DNA from: JBFKUL01 sp041635755
Lineage (GTDB): Bacteria; Pseudomonadota; Gammaproteobacteria; Burkholderiales; SG8-39
Length of the DNA: 21,959 nucleotides
NCBI GenBank assembly: GCA_041635755.1
Contig: JBFKUL010000015.1
Location: 1 to 21,959 of the forward strand
Direction of reading: 5' to 3'
Made by a program: the position numbers and the translations under genes. Below, piece by piece: positions 7,572-16,126 of this stretch. The notes under the pieces were generated by a model. That model saw only the letters and a list, made by a program, of their open reading frames with translations, searched no databases and was not told the DNA's origin. Each line of letters opens with the position of its first letter. The stretch's first letter is position 1.

Positions 7572-8714
7572 CTAGCGCGGCGCACGCTGCATGCGGCGGT
7601 ACTCGACCGACTGCATCTCGTTCAGCCGGCTCGCGGTGCGCGCGAACTCGGCGCTCTTCTCGCCCTGCGGATAAAGCCCCTCCGGCGCCGCCTCGGCCGA
7701 CACCACCAGCTTGACGCGCTCATCGTAGAACACATCCACCAGCCAGGTGAAGCGCCGTGCCGCGTCCGATTTATCCGGCGTCATGCGCGGCACGCCCGAG
7801 ACGATCACGGTATGGAAGCGCCGCGCAAGGTCGAGGTAGTCCGCGTAGGAGCGCGGCCCGCCGCACAGCACCTCGAAGTCGAACCATACCAGCCCGCCGG
7901 CGCGCTTGCGGTAGCGGATCACGCGCCCCTCGACATCCAGCGGGTGGTCTTCCTCGACGACGTCCGCAAGCTCGGCGAAGATCGTCCCGAGCGCCGCCTC
8001 AGCGTCGGCGCCGAGCGGCGTGTGGTAGACCTCCAACCGCTCCATCTTGCTGCGCCGGTAGTCGACGCCGCCGTCGACCTCGAGCACGTCGAGTCGCTCC
8101 TTGAGCAGCGCGATCGCCGGTAGAAAGCGCTCGCGCTGCAGGCCGTCCGGATAGAGTGCGTCCGGGTGGTAGTTGCTGGTCATGCAGAATTCCACGCCTC
8201 GATCCATCACCTGGGAGACGAAGCGCCCGAGGATCATGGCGTCGGCGATGTCCGAGACGTGGAACTCGTCGAAGCAGATCAGGCGCCAGCGCCGAGCGGT
8301 GCGCGCCGCAACCTCGGCGATCGGGTCCTCGGTGCCCTTCAGCTGATCGAGCTCCCGGTGGATCTCGCGCATGAAATGATGGAAATGCACCCGGCGCTTG
8401 CGCACCAGCGGCACGCACAGGAAGAAGGCGTCCATCAGAAAGCTTTTTCCGCGTCCCACGCCGCCCCACAGATAAACGCCCTTGGGCAGCGGCGGCTTGA
8501 CCAGCAGGCGCTTGAGCGCCGTGTTGCGGCGCGACTTGTAGGCGGTCCACTCGTCGTAAAGTCGCTGCAGCCGCTCGACCGCGCGCCATTGCGCGGCGTC
8601 GGAGACGAAGCCGCGCTGCGCGAGGCTTTTCTGGTAGAGCGCAACGACGTCCAGGCCGTCGGCGTGCGCGCCCGCGTCGGCGCGCACCGGGCCCTCGGGC
8701 GCGCTATCGCGCAT
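7572..8714 (-). CDS. zapE: Cell division ATPase ZapE (AFG1/LACE1 family)
   Basis: This 380-residue AFG1-like P-loop ATPase has Walker A GGVGRGKS at 84-91, Walker B LICFDEFHV at 145-153 and the sensor-like segment TSNYHPDALYPDGLQRERFLP (179-199), all hallmarks of ZapE. In E. coli, ZapE associates with FtsZ at the constricting ring and helps division under low oxygen or heat. The mitochondrial homologue works in respiratory complex quality control. The ATG at 8714 lies three bases after the lpdA stop, so it is the tail gene of the odh group, an arrangement common in betaproteobacteria. The N-terminal 20 residues are Ala/Asp-rich and poorly conserved in type, so a slightly later start is possible. 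The downstream gene follows after 24 bases. Confidence 0.93.
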   Translation of the reverse strand: MRDSAPEGPVRADAGAHADGLDVVALYQKSLAQRGFVSDAAQWRAVERLQRLYDEWTAYKSRRNTALKRLLVKPPLPKGVYLWGGVGRGKSFLMDAFFLCVPLVRKRRVHFHHFMREIHRELDQLKGTEDPIAEVAARTARRWRLICFDEFHVSDIADAMILGRFVSQVMDRGVEFCMTSNYHPDALYPDGLQRERFLPAIALLKERLDVLEVDGGVDYRRSKMERLEVYHTPLGADAEAALGTIFAELADVVEEDHPLDVEGRVIRYRKRAGGLVWFDFEVLCGGPRSYADYLDLARRFHTVIVSGVPRMTPDKSDAARRFTWLVDVFYDERVKLVVSAEAAPEGLYPQGEKSAEFARTASRLNEMQSVEYRRMQRAPR

Positions 8715-8717
8715 TGC

Positions 8718-10151
8718 TCACCCGTTCAGCGCGCGCTTGTCCACCGACAGGGCCGCCTCGCGCATCACCTCCGACATCGACGGATGCGCGTGGCAGATGC
8801 GCGCGATGTCCTCGGCGCTCGCCGAGAACTCCATCGCCACCACCGCCTCGGCGATCAGCTCGGAAGCCTGCCCGCCGATCGCGTGCACGCCAAGGATACG
8901 GTCGGTCTGGGCATCCGCCAGCATCTTGATGAAGCCCTCGGGCTCATCGCGCCCAAGCGCGCGCCCGTTGTAGGCGAACGGAAACTTTCCGGCGCGGTAG
9001 GCCACGCCCTCGCCCTTCAGCTGCTGCTCGGTCTTGCCGACCCAAGCGATCTCCGGCGCGGTGTAGATGACCCAGGGAATGGCGTCGTAGTTCACATGGC
9101 CTTTCTGCCCGGCAATGATCTCGGCCACCATCACGCCCTCCTCCTCGCCTTTGTGCGCGAGCATCGGCCCGCGCACCACATCGCCCACTGCCCAGATGTT
9201 CGGCAGATTGCTGCGGCAGTGTGCGTCGACTTCAACGAAGCCCTTGTCGTCGAGCTTCAGACCCACCGCCTCCGCACCCAGGCCCTCGGTATTCGGCACG
9301 CGCCCGACGGAAACCACTAGCCGATCGCAATCGAAGGTCTGCTTGGCGCCGTCCTTTGCCGCATACGCGATGCTCACGCCCTTCTTGCCCTGCTTGACGT
9401 CCTTGACCTCGACGCCGAGTTCGATGTCGAGACCCTGCTCCTTGGTGAAGATCTTCCAGGCTTCCTTGGCGACCGCTTCGTCCGCCGCCCCGAGGAACGT
9501 CGGCAGCGCCTCGAGCACCTTGACCTTGGCGCCGAGCCGGCGCCACACGCTGCCGAGCTCGAGGCCGATGACGCCGGCGCCGATCACCCCGAGGCGCTGC
9601 GGAATTTCCTCGAAGGCGAGCGCGCCCTCGTTGTCGCAGATGAACTTGTTGTCCACCGCAATGCCGGGCAAATGGCGCGCCTTCGATCCAGTGGCGATGA
9701 TCACGTGCTTGGCGAGCAGCGGCTCGGTCTCCGGGCCCTCGAGCACCTCGACCTGCCAGCCGGAGGCATCGCCGCTGGCAAGCCTGCCATGTCCCTTGAG
9801 CCAGGCGATCTTGTTCTTCTTGAACAGCCCGGCGATGCCACCGGTCATGCGCGAGACGATCTTCTGCTTGCGCGCCATCATCGTGCCGAGGTCCACTTTG
9901 ACGCCGCTCGCCGTGATGCCATGCGCCTTGAACTTGTGCGCGACGCGCTCGTAGTTCTCTGACGACTCTAGCAGCGCCTTGGAAGGAATACAGCCCACGT
10001 TCAGGCAGGTTCCTCCGAGCGCGTACTCGCCTGCCGAGTCGCGCCACTGCTCGATGCAGGCGGTGGACAAACCGAGCTGTGCGCTGCGAATCGCGGCGAT
10101 ATAGCCCGCCGGCCCTGCGCCGATGACGACAACGTCGTAGCTTCCGGCCAT
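8718..10151 (-). CDS. lpdA: Dihydrolipoyl dehydrogenase (E3)
   Basis: This is a 477-residue flavoprotein disulphide reductase. The FAD motif VVVIGAGPAGYIAAI spans 7-21. The redox disulphide C49/C54 lies in GGTCLNVGCIPSK, the NAD-binding GxGxxG is in GVIGAGVIGLELGS, and the C-terminal dyad is H456 and E461 in HAHPSMSE. It reoxidises dihydrolipoamide on OdhB, passing electrons to NAD+. The gene starts three bases after odhB and ends three bases before zapE, so the three are almost certainly co-transcribed and probably translationally coupled. Length and all active residues are normal. It could also serve pyruvate dehydrogenase or glycine cleavage, but the placement argues for the 2-oxoglutarate complex. 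Confidence 0.97.
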   Translation of the reverse strand: MAGSYDVVVIGAGPAGYIAAIRSAQLGLSTACIEQWRDSAGEYALGGTCLNVGCIPSKALLESSENYERVAHKFKAHGITASGVKVDLGTMMARKQKIVSRMTGGIAGLFKKNKIAWLKGHGRLASGDASGWQVEVLEGPETEPLLAKHVIIATGSKARHLPGIAVDNKFICDNEGALAFEEIPQRLGVIGAGVIGLELGSVWRRLGAKVKVLEALPTFLGAADEAVAKEAWKIFTKEQGLDIELGVEVKDVKQGKKGVSIAYAAKDGAKQTFDCDRLVVSVGRVPNTEGLGAEAVGLKLDDKGFVEVDAHCRSNLPNIWAVGDVVRGPMLAHKGEEEGVMVAEIIAGQKGHVNYDAIPWVIYTAPEIAWVGKTEQQLKGEGVAYRAGKFPFAYNGRALGRDEPEGFIKMLADAQTDRILGVHAIGGQASELIAEAVVAMEFSASAEDIARICHAHPSMSEVMREAALSVDKRALNG

Positions 10152-10154
10152 GGC

Positions 10155-11438
10155 TCAGATCTCCAGAATCAGGCGCGCGGGATCCTCCAGCGCTTCCTTC
10201 ATCGCCACCAGGCATAGCACCGCCTCGCGCCCGTCGATGATGCGATGGTCGTAGGACAGCGCGAGATAGTTCATCGGCCGGATCACGATCTGGCCGTTCT
10301 CCACCACCGGGCGCTCCTTGGTCGCGTGTACGCCGAGGATCGCCGACTGCGGCGGGTTGATGATCGGCGTCGAGAGCATCGAGCCGAAGATGCCGCCATT
10401 GGAAATCGAGAACGTGCCGCCGGTCAGCTCCTCGATGCCGAGCTTGCCATCCTGGGCGCGCTTGCCGAAATCGGCGATCTTCTTCTCGATCGCCGCGACG
10501 CTCATCTGGTCGACGTCCCGCAGGATCGGCACCACCAGGCCGCGCGGGCTGCCGACCGCGATGCCGATATCGAAATAGCCGTGGTAGACGATGTCGTTGC
10601 CGTCGATCGAGGCATTGACCACCGGATACTTCTTCAGCGCCGCCACCGCCGCCTTGACGAACAGCGACATGAAGCCCAGGCGCACGCCGTGCTCCTTCTC
10701 GAAGCGCTCCTGGTACTTCTTGCGCAGATCGATCACCGGCTGCATGTTGACTTCGTTGAAGGTCGTGAGGATCGCCGCGGTCGACTGCGACTGCACCAGA
10801 CGCTCCGCAATGCGTGCCCGCAGGCGCGACATCGGCACGCGCTGCTCGGGTCGGTTGCCGAGCACCTTCTCGACGCTGACCGGCGACGGCGGCTGCTGCA
10901 GCGGGGGCCGGGCCGCGGGCGCGGACGCCGCGGCCGGGGCCTTTGCCGCCGGCGCGCCGGCGCTCTGGACATCGGCCTTGGTGACGCGGCCATCGCGTCC
11001 CGTGCCGGCGATGGTCGACGGATCGACCCCTTTCTCCTCGGCGAGCTTGCGCGCCGCCGGCATGACCGGCGCGTTGGGTGTCGGCGCCGCCTGCGTCTGC
11101 GCAGGCGGCCTGGCCGCTTCCGTCGCTTGGGCTTCGGCTTTCGCTTCGGGTTTGGGCTTGGCTTCGGCCTTCGCCGCCGGTTTGGCGGCGACGCCCTTCG
11201 CTTCGGTGTCGATCTGCGCCAGCACCTCGCCCGAAGTCACCGAGCTGCCATTGGCCTTGACGATCTTCACGATGACGCCGTCGGCGGGCGCCGGCGTCTC
11301 GAGCACCACCTTGTCGGTCTCGATGTCGATCAGGTTCTCGTCGCGTGCGACCGGCTCGCCTTCCTTCTTGTGCCATTCGAGCAGCGTCGCCTCGGCAACC
11401 GATTCCGACAGCTGCGGCACCTTCACTTCGACAATCAT
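10155..11438 (-). CDS. odhB: Dihydrolipoamide succinyltransferase, E2 of 2-oxoglutarate dehydrogenase
   Basis: This is a 427-residue E2 with one lipoyl domain (1-77; lipoylated lysine K43 in DIETDKVVLE). An Ala/Pro/Lys/Glu-rich flexible linker follows (about 80-125), then a peripheral-subunit-binding domain (VMPAARKLAEEKGVDPSTIAGTGRDGRVTKADV) and the catalytic core ending SYDHRIIDGREAV, with H398 and D402. It transfers the succinyl group from OdhA to CoA. The ATG at 11438 is chosen over the GTG three bases earlier because GGGAG (complement of 11444-11448) is five bases from ATG but only two from GTG. Unlike the downstream junctions, the gap to odhA is long (165 bases) and contains a terminator-like structure. 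Confidence 0.96.
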   Translation of the reverse strand: MIVEVKVPQLSESVAEATLLEWHKKEGEPVARDENLIDIETDKVVLETPAPADGVIVKIVKANGSSVTSGEVLAQIDTEAKGVAAKPAAKAEAKPKPEAKAEAQATEAARPPAQTQAAPTPNAPVMPAARKLAEEKGVDPSTIAGTGRDGRVTKADVQSAGAPAAKAPAAASAPAARPPLQQPPSPVSVEKVLGNRPEQRVPMSRLRARIAERLVQSQSTAAILTTFNEVNMQPVIDLRKKYQERFEKEHGVRLGFMSLFVKAAVAALKKYPVVNASIDGNDIVYHGYFDIGIAVGSPRGLVVPILRDVDQMSVAAIEKKIADFGKRAQDGKLGIEELTGGTFSISNGGIFGSMLSTPIINPPQSAILGVHATKERPVVENGQIVIRPMNYLALSYDHRIIDGREAVLCLVAMKEALEDPARLILEI

Positions 11439-11493
11439 CACTTCTCCCGTTCGATTTTCCCCCGGGTCCGGCTAAACCTCGCCCGGGTTATGG

Positions 11494-11517
11494 AAAAACC
11501 AGCGCGTAACGCGCCGG
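11494..11517 (-). terminator. Rho-independent terminator between odhA and odhB
   Basis: Read on the minus strand, 11517-11510 (CCGGCGCG) pairs with 11506-11499 (CGCGCTGG) as eight base pairs including one G-U, with a three-base TTA loop. TTTTT follows immediately (11498-11494). This is the classical hairpin-plus-U-tract form. It lies 86 bases past the odhA stop and 55 before the odhB start, so it should at least reduce read-through into odhB-lpdA-zapE. A CCCGGG inverted repeat (11461-11466 with 11482-11487) follows before odhB and could form another fold. I see no convincing promoter for odhB between the terminator and its start. Confidence 0.68.
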
Positions 11518-11568
11518 GGTTCACGTCGGATGAACGGCGCTTGCGTCCATTCCATCCGGCGTAGGCGG

Positions 11569-11596
11569 CACGGCGTCCCCGCGGGGGACGTCCGTG
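11569..11596 (-). other. Strong GC hairpin just past the odhA stop
   Basis: Positions 11574-11580 (CGTCCCC) pair with 11584-11590 around a GCG loop. After one bulged base the stem continues as CACGG (11569-11573) with CCGTG (11592-11596), giving twelve base pairs in all. It begins seven bases after the odhA stop codon. No T-run follows on the minus strand, so it is more likely a 3'-end stabiliser or processing signal, or part of a two-hairpin terminator with the structure at 11494-11517. Confidence 0.5.
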
Positions 11597-11603
11597 ACCG
11601 CCT

Positions 11604-14438
11604 CTATTTGTATTTTCCGAATGCCATATCCACCACCGCTTTCTGTCGTGCCTGGTGCTTGGTCAGGTAGCCGCCCGCCGGCGCCGCGGAAGGCGGACGC
11701 CCGGCGAACAGCAGCCGCTGGTCACTGCGCATGTTCTCGGCGAAGTAGTGTGCGGTCTGATACCAGGCGCCCTGGTTCTGCGGCTCCTCCTGACACCACA
11801 CCACCTCCTTCGCGTTCGGATAGCGCTTCATCTCGAGCGCGAAGGGCTTGTGCGGGAACGGGTAAAGCTGCTCGACGCGGATGATCGCCGTCTCGTCGAG
11901 GCGGCGCTCGCGGCGTGCGGCGAGCAGATCGTAGTACACCTTGCCGCTGCACGCGATGACGCGCTTCACGTCCTTCGGCTCGAGACCGTCGACCTCGGGA
12001 ATGACGGTCTCGAAGGTGCCTTTGGCGAGCTCCTTGATCGACGACGCGGCTTCCTTCTTTCTCAGCAGTGATTTCGGCGTCAGCACGACGAGCGGCTTGC
12101 GGAACGGCCGCAGCATCTGCCGGCGCAGCAGGTGGAAGATCTGCGCCGCGCTCGAGGGTACGCACACCTGGATGTTGTGCTCCGCGCACAGCTGCAGGAA
12201 GCGTTCGATGCGCGCCGAGGAGTGCTCGGGCCCCTGTCCCTCGTAGCCGTGCGGCAGGAACATGACCAGGCCGCAGACGCGACCCCACTTGGATTCACCG
12301 GAGCTGATGAACTGGTCGATGACCACCTGCGCGCCGTTGGCGAAATCGCCGAACTGGGCCTCCCAGATCACCAGCGCGTTCGGTTCAGCCGACGAGTAGC
12401 CGTATTCGAAGCCGAGCACCGCCTCTTCCGAGAGCAGCGAGTCGATCACGGTGAAGTGGCCCTGGTCGGGCGAGATGTGCTGCAGCGGCATGTGCGTGCC
12501 CTGATCCCAGCGCTCGCGGTCCTGGTCATGCAGCACGGCGTGCCGATGCGCAAAGGTGCCGCGGCCCGAGTCCTGCCCGGAGAGTCGCACGTCGTAGCCG
12601 TTGGCGAGCAGCGACGCATAGGCGAGCGTCTCCGCCATGCCCCAGTCGACCGGCACCTTGCCCTCGGCCATCTGGCCGCGCGCCTGCAGCACGCGCTCGA
12701 CCGTGGGATGCACCATGAAACCCTCGGGCACGGAGGTCACGCGCTGGGCCAAGCGCTGCAGCTCGGGCAGCGGCACCAGCGTGTCGGCCGCGTCGGTCCA
12801 TTTCGTGTTCAGGAACGGCGCCCAGTCGACCGCGAACTTGCTTTTGAAATTCGACAGCACCGGGTTCGAGGTGGTCTTGCCGGCGTCGAGCGCGTCGCGG
12901 TATTTCTTGATCAACTCCTCGGCTTCGCCTGCGGCGAGCACGCCCTGCGCCACCAGCCGGTCGGCGTAGAGTTTGCGGGTGCCCGGATGCTGGCTGATCT
13001 TCTTGTACATCAGGGGCTGGGTAATGAACGGCTCGTCCTGCTCGTTATGGCCGAGCTTGCGATAGCACACGATGTCCACCACCACGTCCTTGTGGAACTG
13101 CTGGCGGAAATCGAGCGCGAGCTGCGTCACGAACAGCACGGACTCCGGATCGTCGCCGTTGACGTGAAAGATTGGCGCCTCGACCATCTTCGCGATATCG
13201 GTGCAGTAGGTCGTCGAGCGCGTATCGCGCACGTCGGAAGTGGTGAAGCCGATCTGGTTGTTGACGATCAGGTGCACCGTGCCGCCGGTGCCATAGCCGC
13301 GCGTGCCCGAAAGGTTGAGCGTTTCCATCACCACGCCCTGGCCGGCGAAGGCTGCGTCACCATGGATCAGGATCGGCAGCACCTGGTCGCCGGTCTTGTC
13401 GTCCCGGCGGCGCTGGCGCGCGCGCACCGAGCCCTCGACCACCGGGTTGACGATCTCCAAGTGCGAGGGATTGAAGGCGAGCGAGATGTGCACCGGTCCG
13501 CCCTCGGTCGTCAGGTCGGAGGAGAAGCCGTTGTGGTACTTGACGTCGCCCAGCGGCAGTTCCTGCGCGGTCTTGCCCTCGAACTCGGAGAACAGCTCCT
13601 TGGGCATCTTGCCGAGCACGTTCACCAGCACGTTCAGCCGCCCGCGGTGCGCCATGCCGATGACGATTTCCTGCACCCCGTTCTTGCCGCCGCGATGGAT
13701 CAGCTCATCGATCGCCGGAATCAGGCTTTCGCCGCCTTCCAGCGAGAAGCGCTTTTGACCGACGTACTTGGTGTGCAGGTAGCGCTCGAGCGTCTCGGCC
13801 TCGGTGAGCTTCTGCATCAGGCGCTTGCGTTCCTTCGGGCCGTAGGAGGGCGTCGCGCGCGTCGACTCGACGCGTTGCTGGATCCAGTCGCGCTGCACGC
13901 GGTCGCTGATGAACATGTACTCGAAGCCGATGTTGCGGCAGTAGGTCTCGCGCAACGCCTGGATCAGCTCGCGCAGCGTGGTGCGCTCCAGCCCGACGAA
14001 CGAGCCGGAGGTGACGCCGACATCCAGATCCGCCTCGGTGAGGTCGTAGTAGGCCGGCTCGAGCTCGGGCACCGACGGGCGCGGCAGCCGCTTGAGCGGG
14101 TCGAGCGTGGCCCAGCGCGAGCCCGCGATCCGGTAGGACGTGATGAGGAGCAGCGCCGCCACCTGCAGGCGCTCGTGCGCGGCGTCGAGCTGCGGCGCCG
14201 CGCGCCCGGCGAGCTCACCGCTCTTGGCGCGCTGCACGAACGACTCGATCACCGGCGCGTGCGCCACGTCCTTGGCGCCGTTGCCGGAGACACCCGGTAC
14301 CAGCTGCATCTGGTCGAAGTACTCGCGCCACTGCTCAGGCACCGAGCCGGGATTGGACAGGTAGCGCTCGTAGAGGTCCTCGACGAACGGCGCGTTACCG
14401 CCGAAGAGATACGAGTTGGTCATCAGCTGCTTCATCAT
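11604..14438 (-). CDS. odhA: 2-oxoglutarate dehydrogenase E1 component
   Basis: This is a 944-residue thiamine-diphosphate enzyme, close to the roughly 930 of E. coli SucA. The N-terminal E2-binding segment is visible as YLFGGNAPFVEDLYERYL (10-27). AHRGRLN (263-269) is in the substrate pocket, and the ThDP/Mg motif runs from GDAAFAGQG (360-368) to NNQIGFTT (393-400). The C-terminal domain contains LPHGYEGQGPEHSSARIERFLQ. It decarboxylates 2-oxoglutarate and succinylates the lipoyl group of OdhB. The start ATG 14438 has GGAGAG (complement of 14446-14451) seven bases upstream, and a second ATG follows directly. It lies 43 bases after gltA with no promoter visible, so it is probably read from the sdh-gltA transcript. 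Confidence 0.97.
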   Translation of the reverse strand: MMKQLMTNSYLFGGNAPFVEDLYERYLSNPGSVPEQWREYFDQMQLVPGVSGNGAKDVAHAPVIESFVQRAKSGELAGRAAPQLDAAHERLQVAALLLITSYRIAGSRWATLDPLKRLPRPSVPELEPAYYDLTEADLDVGVTSGSFVGLERTTLRELIQALRETYCRNIGFEYMFISDRVQRDWIQQRVESTRATPSYGPKERKRLMQKLTEAETLERYLHTKYVGQKRFSLEGGESLIPAIDELIHRGGKNGVQEIVIGMAHRGRLNVLVNVLGKMPKELFSEFEGKTAQELPLGDVKYHNGFSSDLTTEGGPVHISLAFNPSHLEIVNPVVEGSVRARQRRRDDKTGDQVLPILIHGDAAFAGQGVVMETLNLSGTRGYGTGGTVHLIVNNQIGFTTSDVRDTRSTTYCTDIAKMVEAPIFHVNGDDPESVLFVTQLALDFRQQFHKDVVVDIVCYRKLGHNEQDEPFITQPLMYKKISQHPGTRKLYADRLVAQGVLAAGEAEELIKKYRDALDAGKTTSNPVLSNFKSKFAVDWAPFLNTKWTDAADTLVPLPELQRLAQRVTSVPEGFMVHPTVERVLQARGQMAEGKVPVDWGMAETLAYASLLANGYDVRLSGQDSGRGTFAHRHAVLHDQDRERWDQGTHMPLQHISPDQGHFTVIDSLLSEEAVLGFEYGYSSAEPNALVIWEAQFGDFANGAQVVIDQFISSGESKWGRVCGLVMFLPHGYEGQGPEHSSARIERFLQLCAEHNIQVCVPSSAAQIFHLLRRQMLRPFRKPLVVLTPKSLLRKKEAASSIKELAKGTFETVIPEVDGLEPKDVKRVIACSGKVYYDLLAARRERRLDETAIIRVEQLYPFPHKPFALEMKRYPNAKEVVWCQEEPQNQGAWYQTAHYFAENMRSDQRLLFAGRPPSAAPAGGYLTKHQARQKAVVDMAFGKYK

Positions 14439-14461
14439 GGCTGCACTCTCCGCATCAAAGT

Positions 14462-14479
14462 CCGGGCGCGCGGGCCCGG
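14462..14479 (-). other. Short GC hairpin between gltA and odhA
   Basis: In the 43-base gltA-odhA gap, CCGGGC (14462-14467) is complementary to GCCCGG (14474-14479) with a six-base loop. On the minus strand the stem is followed by ACTTTG rather than a real T-run. At best it is a weak attenuator at the gltA/odhA boundary. Confidence 0.35.
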
Positions 14480-14481
14480 CT

Positions 14482-15819
14482 TCACTTGCTCGCGCGTTTC
14501 TTCGCCGGCGGGCGCCTGGCGCCGGCGCGCTTCACGTCGCGCGGCTTTGCGCCCTCGTAGAGCTGCCGCGGGCGGCCGATCTTCTGGTCGTCGTCGCCGA
14601 TCATCTCGTTCCACTGCGCGATCCAGCCCACCGTGCGCGCGAGCGCGAAGATGCAGGTGAACATGCTCACCGGGATGCCGAGCGCGCGCTGCACGATGCC
14701 GGAGTAGAAATCGACGTTCGGGTAGAGCTTGCGCGAAACGAAATAATCGTCTTCCAGCGCGATCTTTTCGAGCGCCATCGCGAGCTTGAACATGCGGTCG
14801 TTGGCGAGGCCCAGCTCCGCAAGCACCTCGTGGCAGGTCTCGCGCATGAGCTTGGCGCGCGGATCGTAGTTCTTGTAGACCCGGTGGCCGAAGCCCATCA
14901 GCTTGACGCCGGAGTTCTTGTCCTTCGCCTTCTTGATGAACTCGCCGATCTTGGAGACGTCGCCGATCTGGTCGAGCATCTGCAGCGCCGCTTCGTTGGC
15001 GCCGCCGTGCGCCGGTCCCCACAGGCACGCAATGCCCGCCGCGATGCACGCGAACGGGTTGGCTCCGGAGGAGCCCGCCAGGCGCACCGTCGAGGTCGAG
15101 GCATTCTGCTCGTGGTCGGCGTGCAGGATCAGAATGCGATCAAGGGCGCGCACCAGCACGTCGTTCACCTTGTACTCCTCCGCCGGCGTGCCGAACATCA
15201 TGCGCATGAGGTTCGCGGTGTAAGACAGGTCGTTCTTCGGGTACATGAACGGCTGGCCCGTCGAGTACTTGTAGGCCATCGCCGTGATCGTCGGCAGCTT
15301 GGCGATCAGCCGGAACGCCGAGATCTTGCGATGCTCCGGATTACTGATATCGGTCGAGTCATGGTAGAAGGCCGACAGCGCACCCACCACGCCGACCAGC
15401 ACCGCCATCGGGTGCGCGTCGCGCCGGAATCCGGTGAAAAAGCGGTTCAACTGATCGTGCACCATCGTGTGGTGCGTGACGATGTGATCGAAGCGCTTCT
15501 TCTCTTGGGCGTCGGGCAGCTCGCCGTTCAGCAGCAGATAGCAAACATCGAGGAAGTCGCAGTGCTGCGCGAGCTGCTCGATCGGGTAGCCTCGATACAG
15601 CAGCACGCCCTTGTCGCCGTCGATGTAGGTGATCTCCGAACGACAGCTGGCGGTGGAGAGGAATCCCGGGTCGTAGGTGAACACCCCCATCTTGCCGTAC
15701 AGCGTGCGGATATCGACCACGTCCGGGCCGATCGTGCCCGAAAGGACCGGAAACTCGATCGTGCGCCCGTCGGGCAGCTTGAGGACCGCTTGCTTATCCA
15801 CCGTTCTCTCCTTGGTCAT
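14482..15819 (-). CDS. gltA: Citrate synthase (type II, hexameric kind)
   Basis: This is a 445-residue citrate synthase with catalytic H271 (GPAHGG), H312 (GFGHRVYKNYDPRA) and D370 (NVDFYSG), matching E. coli H264, H305 and D362. HADHEQNASTSTVRLAGSSG and the N-terminal beta region (LSGTIGPDVVDIRTLY; VFTYDPGFLSTASC) are those of the Gram-negative NADH-sensitive type. It condenses oxaloacetate and acetyl-CoA. The start MTKERTVDK is chosen because the upstream in-frame stretch to 15867 is Arg-rich and unlike the family, though the Shine-Dalgarno is weak. After the usual end RPRQLYEGAKPRDV there is an extra strongly basic tail (residues 430-445: eight Lys/Arg plus Ala and Pro). It lies 41 bases after sdhE. 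Confidence 0.96.
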   Translation of the reverse strand: MTKERTVDKQAVLKLPDGRTIEFPVLSGTIGPDVVDIRTLYGKMGVFTYDPGFLSTASCRSEITYIDGDKGVLLYRGYPIEQLAQHCDFLDVCYLLLNGELPDAQEKKRFDHIVTHHTMVHDQLNRFFTGFRRDAHPMAVLVGVVGALSAFYHDSTDISNPEHRKISAFRLIAKLPTITAMAYKYSTGQPFMYPKNDLSYTANLMRMMFGTPAEEYKVNDVLVRALDRILILHADHEQNASTSTVRLAGSSGANPFACIAAGIACLWGPAHGGANEAALQMLDQIGDVSKIGEFIKKAKDKNSGVKLMGFGHRVYKNYDPRAKLMRETCHEVLAELGLANDRMFKLAMALEKIALEDDYFVSRKLYPNVDFYSGIVQRALGIPVSMFTCIFALARTVGWIAQWNEMIGDDDQKIGRPRQLYEGAKPRDVKRAGARRPPAKKRASK

Positions 15820-15860
15820 GGCATTGCCCGGACGGAGCCGTTCCCCCCGCCTCGCTGGTT

Positions 15861-16100
15861 CTAGCACGCCCGCAGCCGGGCGACGATGTCGCCCAAGCGC
15901 TCATCGTAGCGCTCGCTGCGTCCGTTGACGATGTCCCACAGGTCGTTGTCCTGCAGCTCGAGCAGCGCTGAGAAGCGTTCGAGCCCCTCCGGGTCCAGCG
16001 CGCTTGCGTCCCGTGCGAGGAAGCGCTCGAGCACCAGATCGAGCTCCAACAGCCCGCGCCGGCATTTCCACTTCAATCTGTCGTGCGCCGCGCGATCCAT
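15861..16100 (-). CDS. sdhE: Succinate dehydrogenase flavinylation factor SdhE
   Basis: This is a 79-residue all-helical protein with the diagnostic RGLLELD (R15, G16, E19), the RGxxE motif that contacts SdhA, and the downstream segment LLELQDNDLWDIVNG typical of the family. SdhE promotes covalent FAD attachment to the SdhA histidine. The ATG at 16100 starts 26 bases after sdhB, and the next gene is gltA, a standard sdhB-sdhE-gltA order. The Shine-Dalgarno is weak (a GC-rich GGCGG). The open frame upstream to 16400 is an sdhB shadow. Confidence 0.92.
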   Translation of the reverse strand: MDRAAHDRLKWKCRRGLLELDLVLERFLARDASALDPEGLERFSALLELQDNDLWDIVNGRSERYDERLGDIVARLRAC

Positions 16101-16126
16101 CCGCCGCAGGACCGGTCCAGTCGGCG

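Noticed and set aside
9232..11376. 714-codon minus-strand frame overlapping odhB and lpdA
   Set aside because: It is a second reading frame over the same DNA. Its composition is Arg/Gly-rich and low-complexity, while the frame used by OdhB and Lpd shows complete domains.
12132..14660. 842-codon open frame on the plus strand opposite odhA
   Set aside because: The composition is that of a reverse-complement shadow (Arg, His, Leu, Val, Ala). OdhA on the other strand has full family motifs throughout.
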